Assembly (NCBI GenBank): GCA_029298735.1
Contig: JANSLP010000145.1
Span: forward strand, 1 to 64,000
Source of the DNA: Ophiostoma sp. CBS 140.51
Taxonomy: Eukaryota > Ascomycota > Sordariomycetes > Ophiostomatales > Ophiostomataceae
Direction of reading: 5' to 3'
Length of the DNA stretch: 64,000 bases
Both the position numbers and the translations under genes were made by a program. Shown piece by piece: positions 53,869-64,000 of the stretch (position 1 is the stretch's first letter; each line of letters starts with the position of its first letter). Under the pieces are notes generated by a model that worked only from the letters and a program-made list of their open reading frames with translations, was not told the DNA's origin and did not search any database.

Positions 53869-56800
53869 TGTAACTGGAATGTGGTTTGCGGGGGTGTGTG
53901 TGTTGTAGTAGTAGATGGAGTAGTAGGGATTTGAGGATTGTTTTGCTTGTTGATTGGCAAAACAATGAAACTGGCGAGTGGTATCCTTTTTATGGATGTG
54001 TGTCTGTGTGCGATGCGAAACGCGAAAATGCGATTGTTGATGCTATCGTTGCGATCTGACTCGACGGGGTGACGAGGAAACACAAAGCTTTATTATGCTG
54101 GGTCGTCGTCCGGGGTGGTGGTGGTCCTATTATACCAGGGTTGTCTCTGTTATATGAACAAAGCAATGGGTAATCAAAACTTTGGGTGGCGGGATGTTGC
54201 TGGGAGAGAAGAGAAAGAAATAAAGAAAAAGAAAAAAAAAGAAGGATGGGAATTTGGTTGGATCGGGCCTGGCAGAAGAGGGAGGTGCAAGGTCGCAATT
54301 TAAAAGGAAAAGCGAAAAAGCGAACGGCAACAAATGCGTCAGGAGCGACCGACAAACAGCGAGCAAAGCAAAGCAAAGCAAAGCAGGAGCGAATTGGAAA
54401 GGATCTGCTTCGCGTCCGCCCAGGCAGGTGCACGCAGAAAGCACTTTTCTGGGTTGCTTTGTCTGCTAGGGGCGACTAGCGCCTGTGCGCTCGGCAGATG
54501 CGGGCTTCTGTTCCCCCCACTGAAGCTCCGTTCGCTCTTTCCTTGGCCGCTAATTGTCCTCTATGACGTGACCCTCCCGAGCTACTTCAGCTGCTTCGCA
54601 CCTTCCCAGTGGTGTCCGTCTGCCTGTAAAATCTTTAATTTTTCTCCGCGGTTGTTTATGAGTGAGGATCGCTAGTGACGCCACTGTACCGCCAGCGCGC
54701 AATTGCAGTGGAGAGATACCTGTTAGCTACCACTGACCTCACACCACAACAGACGAAAGAGACAAAACAGTGGGGCCGCCAGGCCCGAGTCGGGTGAATC
54801 TTCAGTGGGCCTGGGAGCAAATTGGAGCTGGCCCTGTCAACAGGTGGAGGGCGTATTACTGACCCAAAAGGCAAGAGAACAAACAAAACAAAAGAACCAA
54901 AGGCACCAAAAGCACCATGGTCTCGCCAAAACCCGCCAGAGCCGTTCAAACCGCCCATTGATCGGGTCCCGTGAATCAGCAACCGCCCAGATCGTTCTCG
55001 TGCGATGTACATTTTGTATTGTACTGATCATGATAGAACCAGATTCTTTATTGACGCCAAAGGCAGGCAAAAGAGCTTGGACCGCTTGGCGAGACTTCGG
55101 AGGGCAGGCGCGAAGCGCTTTGTTCCTTCTATTATCGTCGATTCTCATCGCTCTTGCCAGCCGTGAGCTCATTCTGCGATTCTGCACAGGAAGCTGCGAG
55201 CCAGTCATCCGTGCACCGCCGTACTACACGGAACACAAAGGGAACATAGAAAGACATAAAGGCAATTTTGCATCGTCTCTCGTGGCGGCTGCACGATCGA
55301 TGCCACAGCAGGAACGACTGTAACGGTCGGGCATGGCTGCCTCTCACAGAACTGTTCCTTCCCTGCATCGTTGGTTGGGGCCCTTCCTTCCCCAACGGGC
55401 GGCAATCTCAAACCCGAATGCGCCCCTCTCAGCATGGCAAGAGCGAACAGGTTGAAACAGCGACACGCCCAGATGCTGGCACCCTTTCTCGACATTTTCT
55501 CCGTTCGAGCCCGTCTGCGATCAAGAATTTGTTTAATAAACTGTGAAAAACCTGCACATGCACACCCACCCAGTCCACACCACCTTTCCTCGACCCTGCC
55601 CTGTTCGGGGACTTTGCATGGGGCACGAGCGCACGACTCGCACGGCCCTTGTGGCGCCACGGCTGTTCTTCCTTCCTGGATTCCAGCCGGCGTGCCAGCA
55701 TCGGCGCATCGCAGCCAATAAAACAGACAATATGTGCCGTCTTCGAGAACTCTCCACGGAGTATGCCTGCGAGTGCGAGACACTCTTTCCAGATCGAGAG
55801 AGTGTAAATGTACTGTCTGGCATCGTCAAGCTTTATCGTTCATCGTCCATCGCTCTTGGTCTATTACTACGCGGCGGCGCTTGCTGTATTCGACTTTGTA
55901 TACTCTTGCATCTTACTCTCGCCTTTGCCACTGCTTCGCTCCTGCCGTCTTGTCCCGTTCCGTGCTCGCTCTTTAACTTTTTCTTTCTTCTGCCTGTCTC
56001 AGTTTCCAGGTGCTCCTTCCTTGTTGGTGATGTCAGGAAAAAATCTAGAGTGCTCTTACCGTCTTACGTCGTGGGGCGCTAGCTGACGGGTGCCCCTCCA
56101 AAGAGCCAAAGGAGCATGGTTTTTGGGAAATGAACAAAAGAAAGAAAGTCCAGAGGAAAGGGCCCACAATATCGCGGACAACGCGGCGGCCGTCCAAGTC
56201 CAAGGAAGGAAAGTACCTCTACTTTTGATTTCCGTCCCCAAAAGGTTTAGTTCACGGGCGCCGTCGCCGAGCTTTCTGATGAACCTGACTTGCGCCTGTT
56301 TCTGTCTCCCTTCTCTGAGAGTGTGTCTGTGTCTCTCGCGAACGACCGAACGAGCTACGATGTCGTTGACGAAAACCCCAAGACTCGCCCGTCTTTGCCG
56401 GTTCTCTTGGTCTTTTGGTCTTTTTCGCCTTAGTCTATGCCCTTCTGACACATTGATTTTTAATGCACTCTCTTCCTCGGCCTGTGACGTGAATATCGGA
56501 GAATGAGTGGTGAGAAGAAAAGAAGGACGACTGAAAGAAAAGAACAAACGACGACACCACTTTGTCCACTCTCCGCGTCGCCGATGCCCAGTGCATTTCC
56601 CAGATGCTCTGCCCAGCGATCGGCGTCCGCGCAGGTGATCAGCCCTCCTTTTGCCGCCATAAGAAAAAGGGCCTTGGCCATGATCAAGGAATCAATAAAG
56701 GAAGAAATTGAAAACGTGACGATTAAGTCCGGAAAGACTATGAAATCATGGCAGGCCTGTCAAAATTATGTGTTCGTAATTGTTTCATTGGCTTTCTTTT

Positions 56801-57380
56801 TTTTTTTTGAGTTCTCGGCCGGGCCCCGTAGACCCAGAACAATGTCGTCAGGGTGGGTTACATTACAGATCGGATTGCGAAACTGCAAAACCACGACGTA
56901 TCGAGAATGTCGAAACGCTCAGGCCCAAGCCCAGACGACGTACATAGATGGCCCCAGCAAAAAGACGACAGCCTATCGCTGTCATTCCTGGCAAGAGCCG
57001 TGAAACCTGCATATTGTCCATTCCAGTTGCAAACGCGCGTTACTGCTTTCTCACAGTTGACTCGTCGAGTTGTTTCTGTTTTAATTCCTGTTGCATGTTC
57101 TATGTTTAACCCGGCACTCAAAAGACGGAGAAAAAGAAATATGGAAGAAAGGTAATGGATTCAAAAGAACAAAACACACAAGCGACATTATATTCCAAAC
57201 CCCAAACGCCGTGCAACAAAAGACAAACTCCGTTGCCGTCCCATCCCTTTGCGCCGTGAAAATATTCCAAGCTCGTACGTTTGTACGTGTTTCTTTGGTC
57301 GTAACGCCCGAGGCGAATGCAAAAATAGAAAGAAGGAGGCCATTAAGAAGACCTATACATCGCAGACACAGATGCCGCGA
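53869..57380. other. 3.5 kb gene-free interval
   Basis: It lies between two minus-strand genes. The plus strand is purine-rich at 54190-54400, i.e. the nce102 leader is C/T-rich. No domain-bearing frame, RNA gene or long repeat was found. The right 400 bases are atg6 3' flank. Confidence 0.45.
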
Positions 57381-59057
57381 CTACTGCCCCCGCCCTGTCG
57401 AGTTGACGTTGCTTGCATGCGCCAACAAGAACTTGCAGCATGTCAACGTCAGCTTGCACGCCTTGGTCCAGCCGTCGTCCTGCGCAATGCCCAGCTTGAT
57501 GCTCACGTCGCCAATCTTGTCGCCCTCGATGCGGTACGGCAGGCTCAGCGGGTGCTGATGCTGGTCGTCGGACGATGTCTGCTGGTGCACAAAGACGCCT
57601 AACTGACGCACGAGCTCTAAAAAGGCCACCATGGCGTTGTCGAAGCGTCTATGCATAAAGGTCAAGCCCAGCGGCATGTCACCGGATGAATAGAGCTCAA
57701 GGACGTGCTTCTTGGGTGCTTGTGGTGGTGCACTCAGTCGTTGAGACAAAATGCTGGCTGCACCAAAGCCGCCGCCGCCTCCTCGGCCATCTGCCAACCG
57801 ACTTGATGTCGGCGATGGTGGTTCGTAGCGAACAATCCGCGACGTTGATCCCATCGGCAGCGGTTCGTAGTTTTCGAACCGGAAGTTGAGCTTGTCGGCC
57901 ACTGTCACCAGCAACAACAAAGCATGGCCCCAGGCTGCGTTGATTTCCGGCCAGTCGACTGGCCGTGACGACAGTCTTCCCAACCGCAAGCCGTTGATCG
58001 TCGCAAACGTTCCGTCATGGCTGATACAGAACGTGTCGTTGTACACGTTGGACCGCTGCAGCCGCTCCAGCAGCCGTGCGTCGTGGTCGTATTTGGCGTT
58101 GATGCTGTCGCGCTCGTTTTGGAAATCGGCCAGCTTGGAAGCGAAGGCGTTGCGCTCGCGCCAGAATTGCTCCTCGTCACGGTCCAGCTCCTGGGTTTCC
58201 AACTCCAGAGCACGGATCTCGTCATCCAGCCGGCCCTTTTCCGTCTCCAGCTGCAGAAGTTCTGCCATAGCGTCCGCCTCTTGCTGCTTGGCCTGCGTCA
58301 ACGCTGCTGCCTGTGCCTGCAGCTCGTCGGCATTCGGGACATTGGCCTGCTGCTTCTTGAGAAAAGAGACATAGGCATCGCGTTCCCGAGTGGCTGCATC
58401 GAGTCGTTGTTGCAGACCCTCGACGAGCAGCTCTGTGCACTCAACGCAAACAGGGTGGTCGACGTCGGATCGTGCCGACATGATCTCAAACAGCTTGGTA
58501 ATACGCTCCATGCCTTGCGCCTTGGATGCATCGTCGTCGTCGTGGGATGTCAAGGCCCCTGCATTTGCGTTCTTATCGCCACTCTGGATGCCATATCTCA
58601 TCGGAGCAGGAGCACTGAAGCCGGCCGTAGCGGCGTTGCTTCCGTGGTTAGGCCCACCCGCTATCGTCGAGTCCGACAGAAGCACAAACGACATGGCTGA
58701 GCTGTCGCGCATCGATCCTCCACCACCTCCACCACCGCTCCCACTTCCTCCGCTGCTGTTGCTTCCTCCACTTCCGCCACCACCATATCGTTTAAAGGCC
58801 GCAGGTCCGGCATGTTTCGAGACTTGGTCGTAGAGCGCTCGTCGGTCGGCATCGGGGGCGTTGGCCGGTCGTATTTGCTGTCGCTTCCGATGAGGAGACT
58901 GAGATGCGGTGGCTAGACGAGTGTTAGCAGATACAAATGGAGAAGCCGTCACAGGAAAGCTTCACATACCAACGAGAAGATCGTAGGCCGCCGGGTTGAG
59001 ATCCTCCAAAGAGCTATCGAGCTTCAGCGGTGTTCGGCATTTTTGGCAATACATCAT
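57381..59057 (-). CDS. atg6: autophagy protein Atg6/Vps30 (Beclin 1)
   Basis: Spliced model join(57381..58912, 58970..59057) gives 539 residues; the 57-base intron has GTATGT donor, GCTAAC branch and TCTAG acceptor. Exon 1 encodes the conserved MMYCQKCRTPLKLDSSLEDL, with a CxxC pair whose partner is CVECTELL in exon 2. Gly/Ser-rich disorder follows, then a long Gln/Glu/Arg coiled coil (Vps34/Atg14/Vps38 pairing) and a C-terminal BARA membrane-binding domain with NFRFENYEPLPMGSTSRI. It is the regulatory subunit of the class III PI3-kinase complexes for autophagosome formation and vacuolar sorting. It shares a 470-base upstream region with divergent scm3. Confidence 0.96.
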
Positions 59058-59527
59058 CGCTGGACGGATGCGCGCATCAGTCTCTGCGGCATGGCTTGCT
59101 CGTAGAGTTATGTACAGATCAGAGGTCGAGGTCGAGGCCAAAGTTGATTGAAGATGTTGATGTTGGAAAGAAAAAGAGACTCGAGTTTTGGTGCATGTGC
59201 AAGTGCGATGTAATATTGGTTGGTGACCAGGCTGCCTCTTGCTGTCAGTCAGTGGCAAGAGCGCCTGGAGCTGTTACTACAAGCTCCACCAAACCCCGCT
59301 GTGGAAGGGCAGGAAGAGAGGTGAATGATGAGCACGTGATATCGCCACGTGAACGCGCGAGGCTGCCCCTGCTAATTGGAGGACCCATAATTCGTGAAAT
59401 GGCACATCGCCGCTGCGCGACGTTCATGACAGTTGAGCAGAGCTTCCTGGTGGGATATCGCCACAACAAAGTCACCAATTTCACTCATTTTTCACATATT
59501 CTGAGCCTCTACTTAAATGGGGTCGGA
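59058..59527. promoter_or_regulatory. shared atg6/scm3 promoter
   Basis: This 470-base stretch separates two divergent start codons. In-frame extension of scm3 is open through it, but it is better read as leader. An inverted CCAAT box (ATTGG) is seen near 59375. Confidence 0.5.
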
Positions 59528-62161
59528 ATGGAACCACCAGCAAAACGCACAAGAGTTGGTCGTGCCCCCCACGATGCGCCGGCTGACGACAACAATGTCG
59601 ACAACGGAAATAGGATGAGCAGCAACAAGGGCAAGAAGAGCTCCAATGCTGCCAGTAGCAAACCCAAGAATGGAGAGGACGAAGATGACGAAATTGCCAT
59701 GGATCCAGAGGACTACGCCATGAAAGTCGACCCGGAGTACCGGCTGGACCGGAACCGAGCCAATGCCGACAACAAGCTCAAGTCTGCCTTTGAACTACTG
59801 TTTGAAAAGTACAGCCAGGACTTTGGCGATACGGGCGACGAGATCAACTTTTACACGGACGAAATCGAGGTTGACAACGGCCATATTGCGTCACTACCCG
59901 TGGAACGACCGTCGAAACAGGACGACCAAGACTCGGACGAAGAAAGCGACGAGGGCGGCGGTGAAACTGATAAACTGCCGGCATTGTCGGCGGCAGCAAA
60001 AGCAGCGTCGTCCCGCTTAGTGGCCAGTCTCTTGCCCTCACGGTTTGGCCCGGGTGGTACCGTCATCATGGGCGGTGGCTCTTCGGCAGCACGAGGACTT
60101 GCACCGGGCGAGGTCGATCCAACATGGGCCGCCCCAGAACTTCCAGACTCTGCTTTCACTACGCCAGGAGGTGGCTTTCCCTTCATTCCTCCTCCACCGC
60201 CGCCGCCACCAAGGACTTCTTACGTTGCTCCCCAACCCACGGTCTTCACAAAAGCGTTGCCAACGAGCTATGGTGAAGACCTTGGTGAGGATGGCGAGGA
60301 CGAAGAGGACGATCTTATAATGGACACACCAAATCCGATGATGAAAGAGAGCAGAGGAGAGAACAGTTCGCCTTCTAGTGCAGCGCCAAAAGCACCAGAA
60401 GAACAGCCGACAAAGTCAAGGCGAAAGAGGACATCAAGCAGACCCAGTACCGCAGATGATGCAACGGAGACAGCCGATATACCAGCTGCGCCAAAGCCAT
60501 CTGCATCAAAGAAACGGAAGAGTGTCCGGAATGGCGAAAAACCGGCACCACCAACGGAAAAGACAGTTGTGCCCGACTCTCAGTCATCAGGGTTGGACTT
60601 ATCAGAAATGCAGAGCTCAGCGCCATTACCAGTCAGCTTTGAAGAGGAAATATCACAAGATGGGCCCTCATCATCAGCTGCTCAAGGCAGTCTTCCAACG
60701 CCGCCAGATGAAGATGTCAAATCTGAAGAGCAACCGGCTTCGAAGGAGCCAAACACAGACAGCACTAAACCCAAGTCAAAAGTGACATTCAAGCAAAATA
60801 AGGTCGACCCAAGCTTTGTCTTTTCTGACGAGGAGGACTTTGGACTCAAGAAGCGGAAACGGAAACAGCCAACTTCCACGGTCCCGGCAATCCCCGTCGC
60901 TGAACCAGCAGAAGAGGTACCTGTTGCCGAAAATGAGGTTGTCCAACCTACACCCTCAATAGACGAGGGAAAATCGCCTCTCGCGGCACCCGTTGTCGAA
61001 AAGAAAGAACAGAAGCGACGGGGGCGCCCGAGGAAAAGTAACGGGGCTGAAGCGGTTCCCGCAACCATACAGACCGCTTCTGAAGTGATCGAGTCATACG
61101 ACCTACCCGAGGCACAGAGACGGGAAGCACAGTCTCTGTCTATTATCATTATGACATCAAGCAGGCCGTCTTCGGCACTTCCTACTCCAGCACTAGCCGA
61201 AGCTGCTCCTCCGATTGATATTGAGAGCGGCCCTGAGACGACGGCCGAACCTAAAGTCGAGTCTGTGCCTGAACCTGAACCTGAACCCGAGGCAGAACCC
61301 GAGTCGGAGCCTACAGCTCCACCCGTATCTGAGCCCATAGAACCTCCAGCTGCAACAGAGCCCGAAACCCGGACTACCCCGGAACCTGCCAATGAGCCTA
61401 AAGACGAGGCTGTTATCGAGCCTGGACCTGAAACGGAACAGGATGTTGAGATGGATGATTCTACCTATGCCCCGTCACCACCCGAGGAAACATCTGAAGA
61501 GCAGCCAAAGAAAAGGAAGCGCCGTCGGCAGACAGAGGAACAATCATCGCCCTTACCTTCCTCACAGAAGGCGGCCAAGTCGGCCAGATCGCTCAAGTCA
61601 TCACAAAAGTCAGCCTCGTCGTTCACCAAATCCAAGGCTGGCCGCCACCGCACCACTCGTGAGATCCCCGATAGTCAGAGTATCGGCAGCAGCGGTATCA
61701 TCTCGCTTGTGTCGGACGGCTCGGCGGACGAGGCAGAAATCGAAAAGATTGCAGAATTCTCACCACGACCGTTTGTTCCCGGTAGTGGGGGCCGCCAACT
61801 AGTATCTGTGTCTGTGTCTACATCAGTCAGTGGAAGCAGACGCGGCTCTCCGCAAACAACACCGACGAGCCGAAGCCACCAGACAACACCCTCGTCGCGG
61901 CGACGGTTGACAGCGGCTGAGGTGCTGATGGCAACGCCAAGCCGACACAGGAGTTATAATAAGGCAGGCCGGTTGACACCCACTGCAAGCCGCCTTCTAT
62001 TACTATCGCCGCTCGCTCGGCGGCACCCACAAATGTCAGGAACGAGCAGCGCTGCCTCTAGTCCAGGCGGCTCACCTGTCCAAACACCCGGTGGAACCAT
62101 TCGGCGGTGTGGCAAGGACGGCTTCCGATGCGAGAGGGAGTTTTGTTTCCGGTGTACATAG
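59528..62161 (+). CDS. scm3: CENP-A chaperone Scm3/HJURP
   Basis: A single exon of 877 residues. The ATG at 59528 opens a basic start (MEPPAKRTR) that looks like a nuclear signal. The Scm3 domain lies at about 72-121: an amphipathic helix (LKSAFELLFEKYSQDF), then GDEINFYTDEIEVDNGHI, the conserved acidic-to-DNGH motif that binds CENP-A/H4. A Pro8 run and acidic stretches follow. An AT-hook (RRGRPRKS) sits near 495-505, so it may touch AT-rich DNA directly. A Glu/Pro repeat covers about 570-640. The C-terminus is Ser/Thr-rich and ends in a four-Cys cluster (CGKDGFRC, CFRC). It deposits CENP-A at centromeres. It is much longer than yeast Scm3 (223 residues), as is usual in filamentous fungi. Confidence 0.88.
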   Translation: MEPPAKRTRVGRAPHDAPADDNNVDNGNRMSSNKGKKSSNAASSKPKNGEDEDDEIAMDPEDYAMKVDPEYRLDRNRANADNKLKSAFELLFEKYSQDFGDTGDEINFYTDEIEVDNGHIASLPVERPSKQDDQDSDEESDEGGGETDKLPALSAAAKAASSRLVASLLPSRFGPGGTVIMGGGSSAARGLAPGEVDPTWAAPELPDSAFTTPGGGFPFIPPPPPPPPRTSYVAPQPTVFTKALPTSYGEDLGEDGEDEEDDLIMDTPNPMMKESRGENSSPSSAAPKAPEEQPTKSRRKRTSSRPSTADDATETADIPAAPKPSASKKRKSVRNGEKPAPPTEKTVVPDSQSSGLDLSEMQSSAPLPVSFEEEISQDGPSSSAAQGSLPTPPDEDVKSEEQPASKEPNTDSTKPKSKVTFKQNKVDPSFVFSDEEDFGLKKRKRKQPTSTVPAIPVAEPAEEVPVAENEVVQPTPSIDEGKSPLAAPVVEKKEQKRRGRPRKSNGAEAVPATIQTASEVIESYDLPEAQRREAQSLSIIIMTSSRPSSALPTPALAEAAPPIDIESGPETTAEPKVESVPEPEPEPEAEPESEPTAPPVSEPIEPPAATEPETRTTPEPANEPKDEAVIEPGPETEQDVEMDDSTYAPSPPEETSEEQPKKRKRRRQTEEQSSPLPSSQKAAKSARSLKSSQKSASSFTKSKAGRHRTTREIPDSQSIGSSGIISLVSDGSADEAEIEKIAEFSPRPFVPGSGGRQLVSVSVSTSVSGSRRGSPQTTPTSRSHQTTPSSRRRLTAAEVLMATPSRHRSYNKAGRLTPTASRLLLLSPLARRHPQMSGTSSAASSPGGSPVQTPGGTIRRCGKDGFRCEREFCFRCT

Positions 62162-62824
62162 GTGTAATCCTTGCATAGCATGATGATCACAACGACACTT
62201 TGTACGAAGAGATTAATTTAATGTTTATATATTTGACCCCTTTGCCAGAGTTGCAAACAACGCCGCTCGAATACGCCTATATATCCGGACAAGAAAGAAA
62301 GAAAACTAGACGGATGACCGAAAGAAACCAATGAAGAAAACAATAACAAAAAAAGAATGAACAAGAAACAATATGAAATGTGAAGAAGAGAACAGGGGGA
62401 TGAAAGGGTTGGAAAGGAAGTGTAATTAAGCAGGGTAAAGGGGACAGGCAAGATGAAAGGGCAAGAGAAAAGGATGGCGTGGAGGGTATCTTGGGAGATT
62501 CCTGCCATGAGACAAACAAGCACCGATACTTGAAGGGGAAAGGAAAGGGTACAAGAGGGAAGGTGAAGGTAAGAAGGGGGTATAAAAACACAAGTCACTG
62601 GGGATTCCCCGCTGTTTTTTTGAATTCGACAGGTGGTATTGTTATGGAAAATCGCCCTCTGTTTTTGCTCCGTAAAACTCCTCCGCAAGTTTCCCGTCTT
62701 CCGATTTCCGTGTTGCGATGCGCTTTCTTTTTTTGATGATTTTTGATGCATGTCGTGAAGTCGACTTATAAGAACGGCCGAGACAGATCCGGCGATAGAG
62801 ACAGGTCGGGTGACTCTGACTGAC
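62162..62824. other. convergent 3' region between scm3 and CK2 alpha
   Basis: The two genes are convergent. The plus strand is A/G-rich from 62290 to 62580. No gene is supported. It probably holds both 3' untranslated regions. Confidence 0.5.
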
Positions 62825-64000
62825 CTACGAGTGAGTGCCGTTGGTGGGCGGGTTGGCCATCAGACGCTCTCTCGTGCCGGGTTCCCGCACGGGATCAAAG
62901 TACTGGTGTGCCATGGCCTCTTGTGCCGTGAGACGGTCCTGGATGTGTTAGTGCTGTGGTAGATCAACTTTAATAATGAGAGGGAGGGGCGGCCTACAGC
63001 ATGATCGTATCGCAGCAGCTTGTCCAGGAAGTCGATTGCCTCGTTAGTGACAAAACGCTGGTTGTCCGAGTTGACAAAGCTGTGCCACGGCTTCTTCTGG
63101 AATCGGCCGAGAATGTCGTCGTACTGGGTGTCGAGTTCGATCTCGTACTTATCGAGGTAGTCAAACAGGTCGTCCGTGCCGAGCACCTTGGCAATCTTGA
63201 CTAGCTGGTCCGAGTTGGAGTTGCCGTGGAAGAAGGGCTCCTTGCGGAAGATCATCGAGGCAAACATGGCACCCAGACTCCACATGTCCAGGCTGTAATC
63301 GTACTCCTGGAAGTCGACCAGTAGCTCGGGGCCCTTGAAGTAGCGGGACGCCACGCGGACGTTGTACTCTGTGCCAGGGTGGTAAAATTCGGCCAGACCC
63401 CAATCAATCAGGCGGAGCTAAACTGTCAGCAGAGGAACTTGCCAGAAAAGGGTCATGGAGAGGTACTCACCTTGCGATTCTCATGATCAATCATAACGTT
63501 ATGAGGCTTCACATCGCGGTGCATGATACCCTTGCTGTGGCAGTAGTCGAGAGCCTTGAGCAGCTCCAGAATGTAGAACCGCACGTCAATGTCGGTGAAC
63601 TTGGGGTAGAGGGACCGAAAGTCGGTGTTGTTGATGTACTCGAAGATGAGCGACGGCGTTTTGCTCTGCGAATCACGCACAACGTCCAGCAGCGCCACAA
63701 TGTTGGGACCGCCTGACAGATTCTGTAGGATCTTGATCTCACGCTTGATCTTCTTCTTCTTAACAGGCTTCAGGACCTTGATGACGCACTTTTGGTAGTT
63801 AACCACGTTCACGCCCTCGAAGACCTCCGAGTACTTTCCCCGGCCTGGTCTGTCAGTGAGTGTTCTGAATGGTGACGGTATCGATCATTTCCCTCCGTGC
63901 TTGTCTGTCTGTCTGGCTTACCGATTTTGCGCACGACCTCATAGTTTTCCAGGACACCCCAGCTAATGTTCACGCTGTCGTAGTCCCAGTATGCCCGCGG
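62825..64000 (-). CDS. cka1: casein kinase 2 catalytic subunit, 5' end outside window
   Basis: Partial model join(62825..62938, 62998..63417, 63471..63844, 63922..64000) on the minus strand gives 328 residues and the stop; about ten N-terminal residues are missing beyond the window edge. Introns are 59, 53 and 77 bases. Kinase motifs are all present: GRGKYSEVFEG glycine-rich loop, VIKVLKPVKKKK with the ATP-binding Lys and the basic cluster typical of CK2 alpha, HRDVKPHNVMID catalytic loop, IDWGLAEF (DWG in place of DFG, characteristic of CK2) and GPELLVDFQEYDYS in the activation segment. CK2 is an acidophilic Ser/Thr kinase with hundreds of nuclear and cytosolic targets. Confidence 0.96.

Noticed and set aside
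58962..59258. Upstream in-frame extension of atg6
   Set aside because: It has no family similarity, whereas the internal MMYCQKC start is the conserved Atg6 N-terminus.
59030..59527. In-frame upstream extension of scm3 by about 166 residues
   Set aside because: It would overlap the atg6 start region, is not protein-like, and the internal ATG gives the basic nuclear-signal start.
1..64000. tRNA, 5S rRNA, CRISPR array or intact transposon
   Set aside because: No B-box-like GGTTCGANTCC with matching A-box and cloverleaf, no regularly spaced repeats, and no transposase or reverse-transcriptase motifs were seen by eye on either strand.

Overview
This is a filamentous ascomycete nuclear contig, most likely a Sordariomycete. 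The evidence is intron-poor GC-rich genes with short GT..AG introns (mostly 53-60 bp, with CTAAC/CTGAC-type branch sites), Ser/Pro-rich low-complexity extensions, and fungal-specific families: Spa2, Nce102, a cAMP-receptor-like GPCR, Scm3 and Atg6. Ophiostomatales-like gene structure is possible, but I cannot fix the genus from sequence alone. I see no tRNA, rRNA, CRISPR array, intact transposon or viral gene.

Layout. (1) 0-2 kb: a small secreted four-cysteine protein, then gene-free DNA. (2) 2-7.6 kb: a compact mitochondrial acyl-CoA module, made of an HMG-CoA lyase fused to an enoyl-CoA hydratase-like domain, an oxoglutarate-type mitochondrial carrier and, divergently, an acyl-CoA dehydrogenase. 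(3) 8.6-17.9 kb: a very large DNAJC11-like protein without the HPD motif, NADH-cytochrome b5 reductase Mcr1 and an Nbp2-like SH3 protein, all on the minus strand. (4) 18-36.8 kb: Ssu72 CTD phosphatase, polarisome scaffold Spa2 and a MARVEL-type membrane protein on the plus strand, separated by unusually long (4-5 kb) gene-free stretches. (5) 37-46.3 kb: an M28/transferrin-receptor-like zinc peptidase (minus) and an MFS transporter with a long charged loop (plus). (6) 47.7-54 kb: an 81-residue protein with a predicted N-myristoyl/palmitoyl start (found only by joining a 15-base first exon), a cAMP-receptor-like GPCR and the eisosome protein Nce102. (7) 57.4-64 kb: autophagy protein Atg6/Beclin and the CENP-A chaperone Scm3 from one shared promoter, then the catalytic subunit of casein kinase 2, cut by the window end.

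How the genes relate. Only region 2 looks like a functional cluster: hydratase and lyase are consecutive steps of 3-methylglutaconyl-CoA breakdown, the dehydrogenase has the active-site layout of isovaleryl/long-chain enzymes, and a dicarboxylate carrier would move substrate or product across the inner membrane. The rest is a housekeeping and cell-surface mix with no obvious common pathway. Gene density is low: 16 confident genes, plus very weak candidates, in 64 kb. Spliced models were built by hand from splice signals, reading phase and family conservation. No alignment or database search was run.
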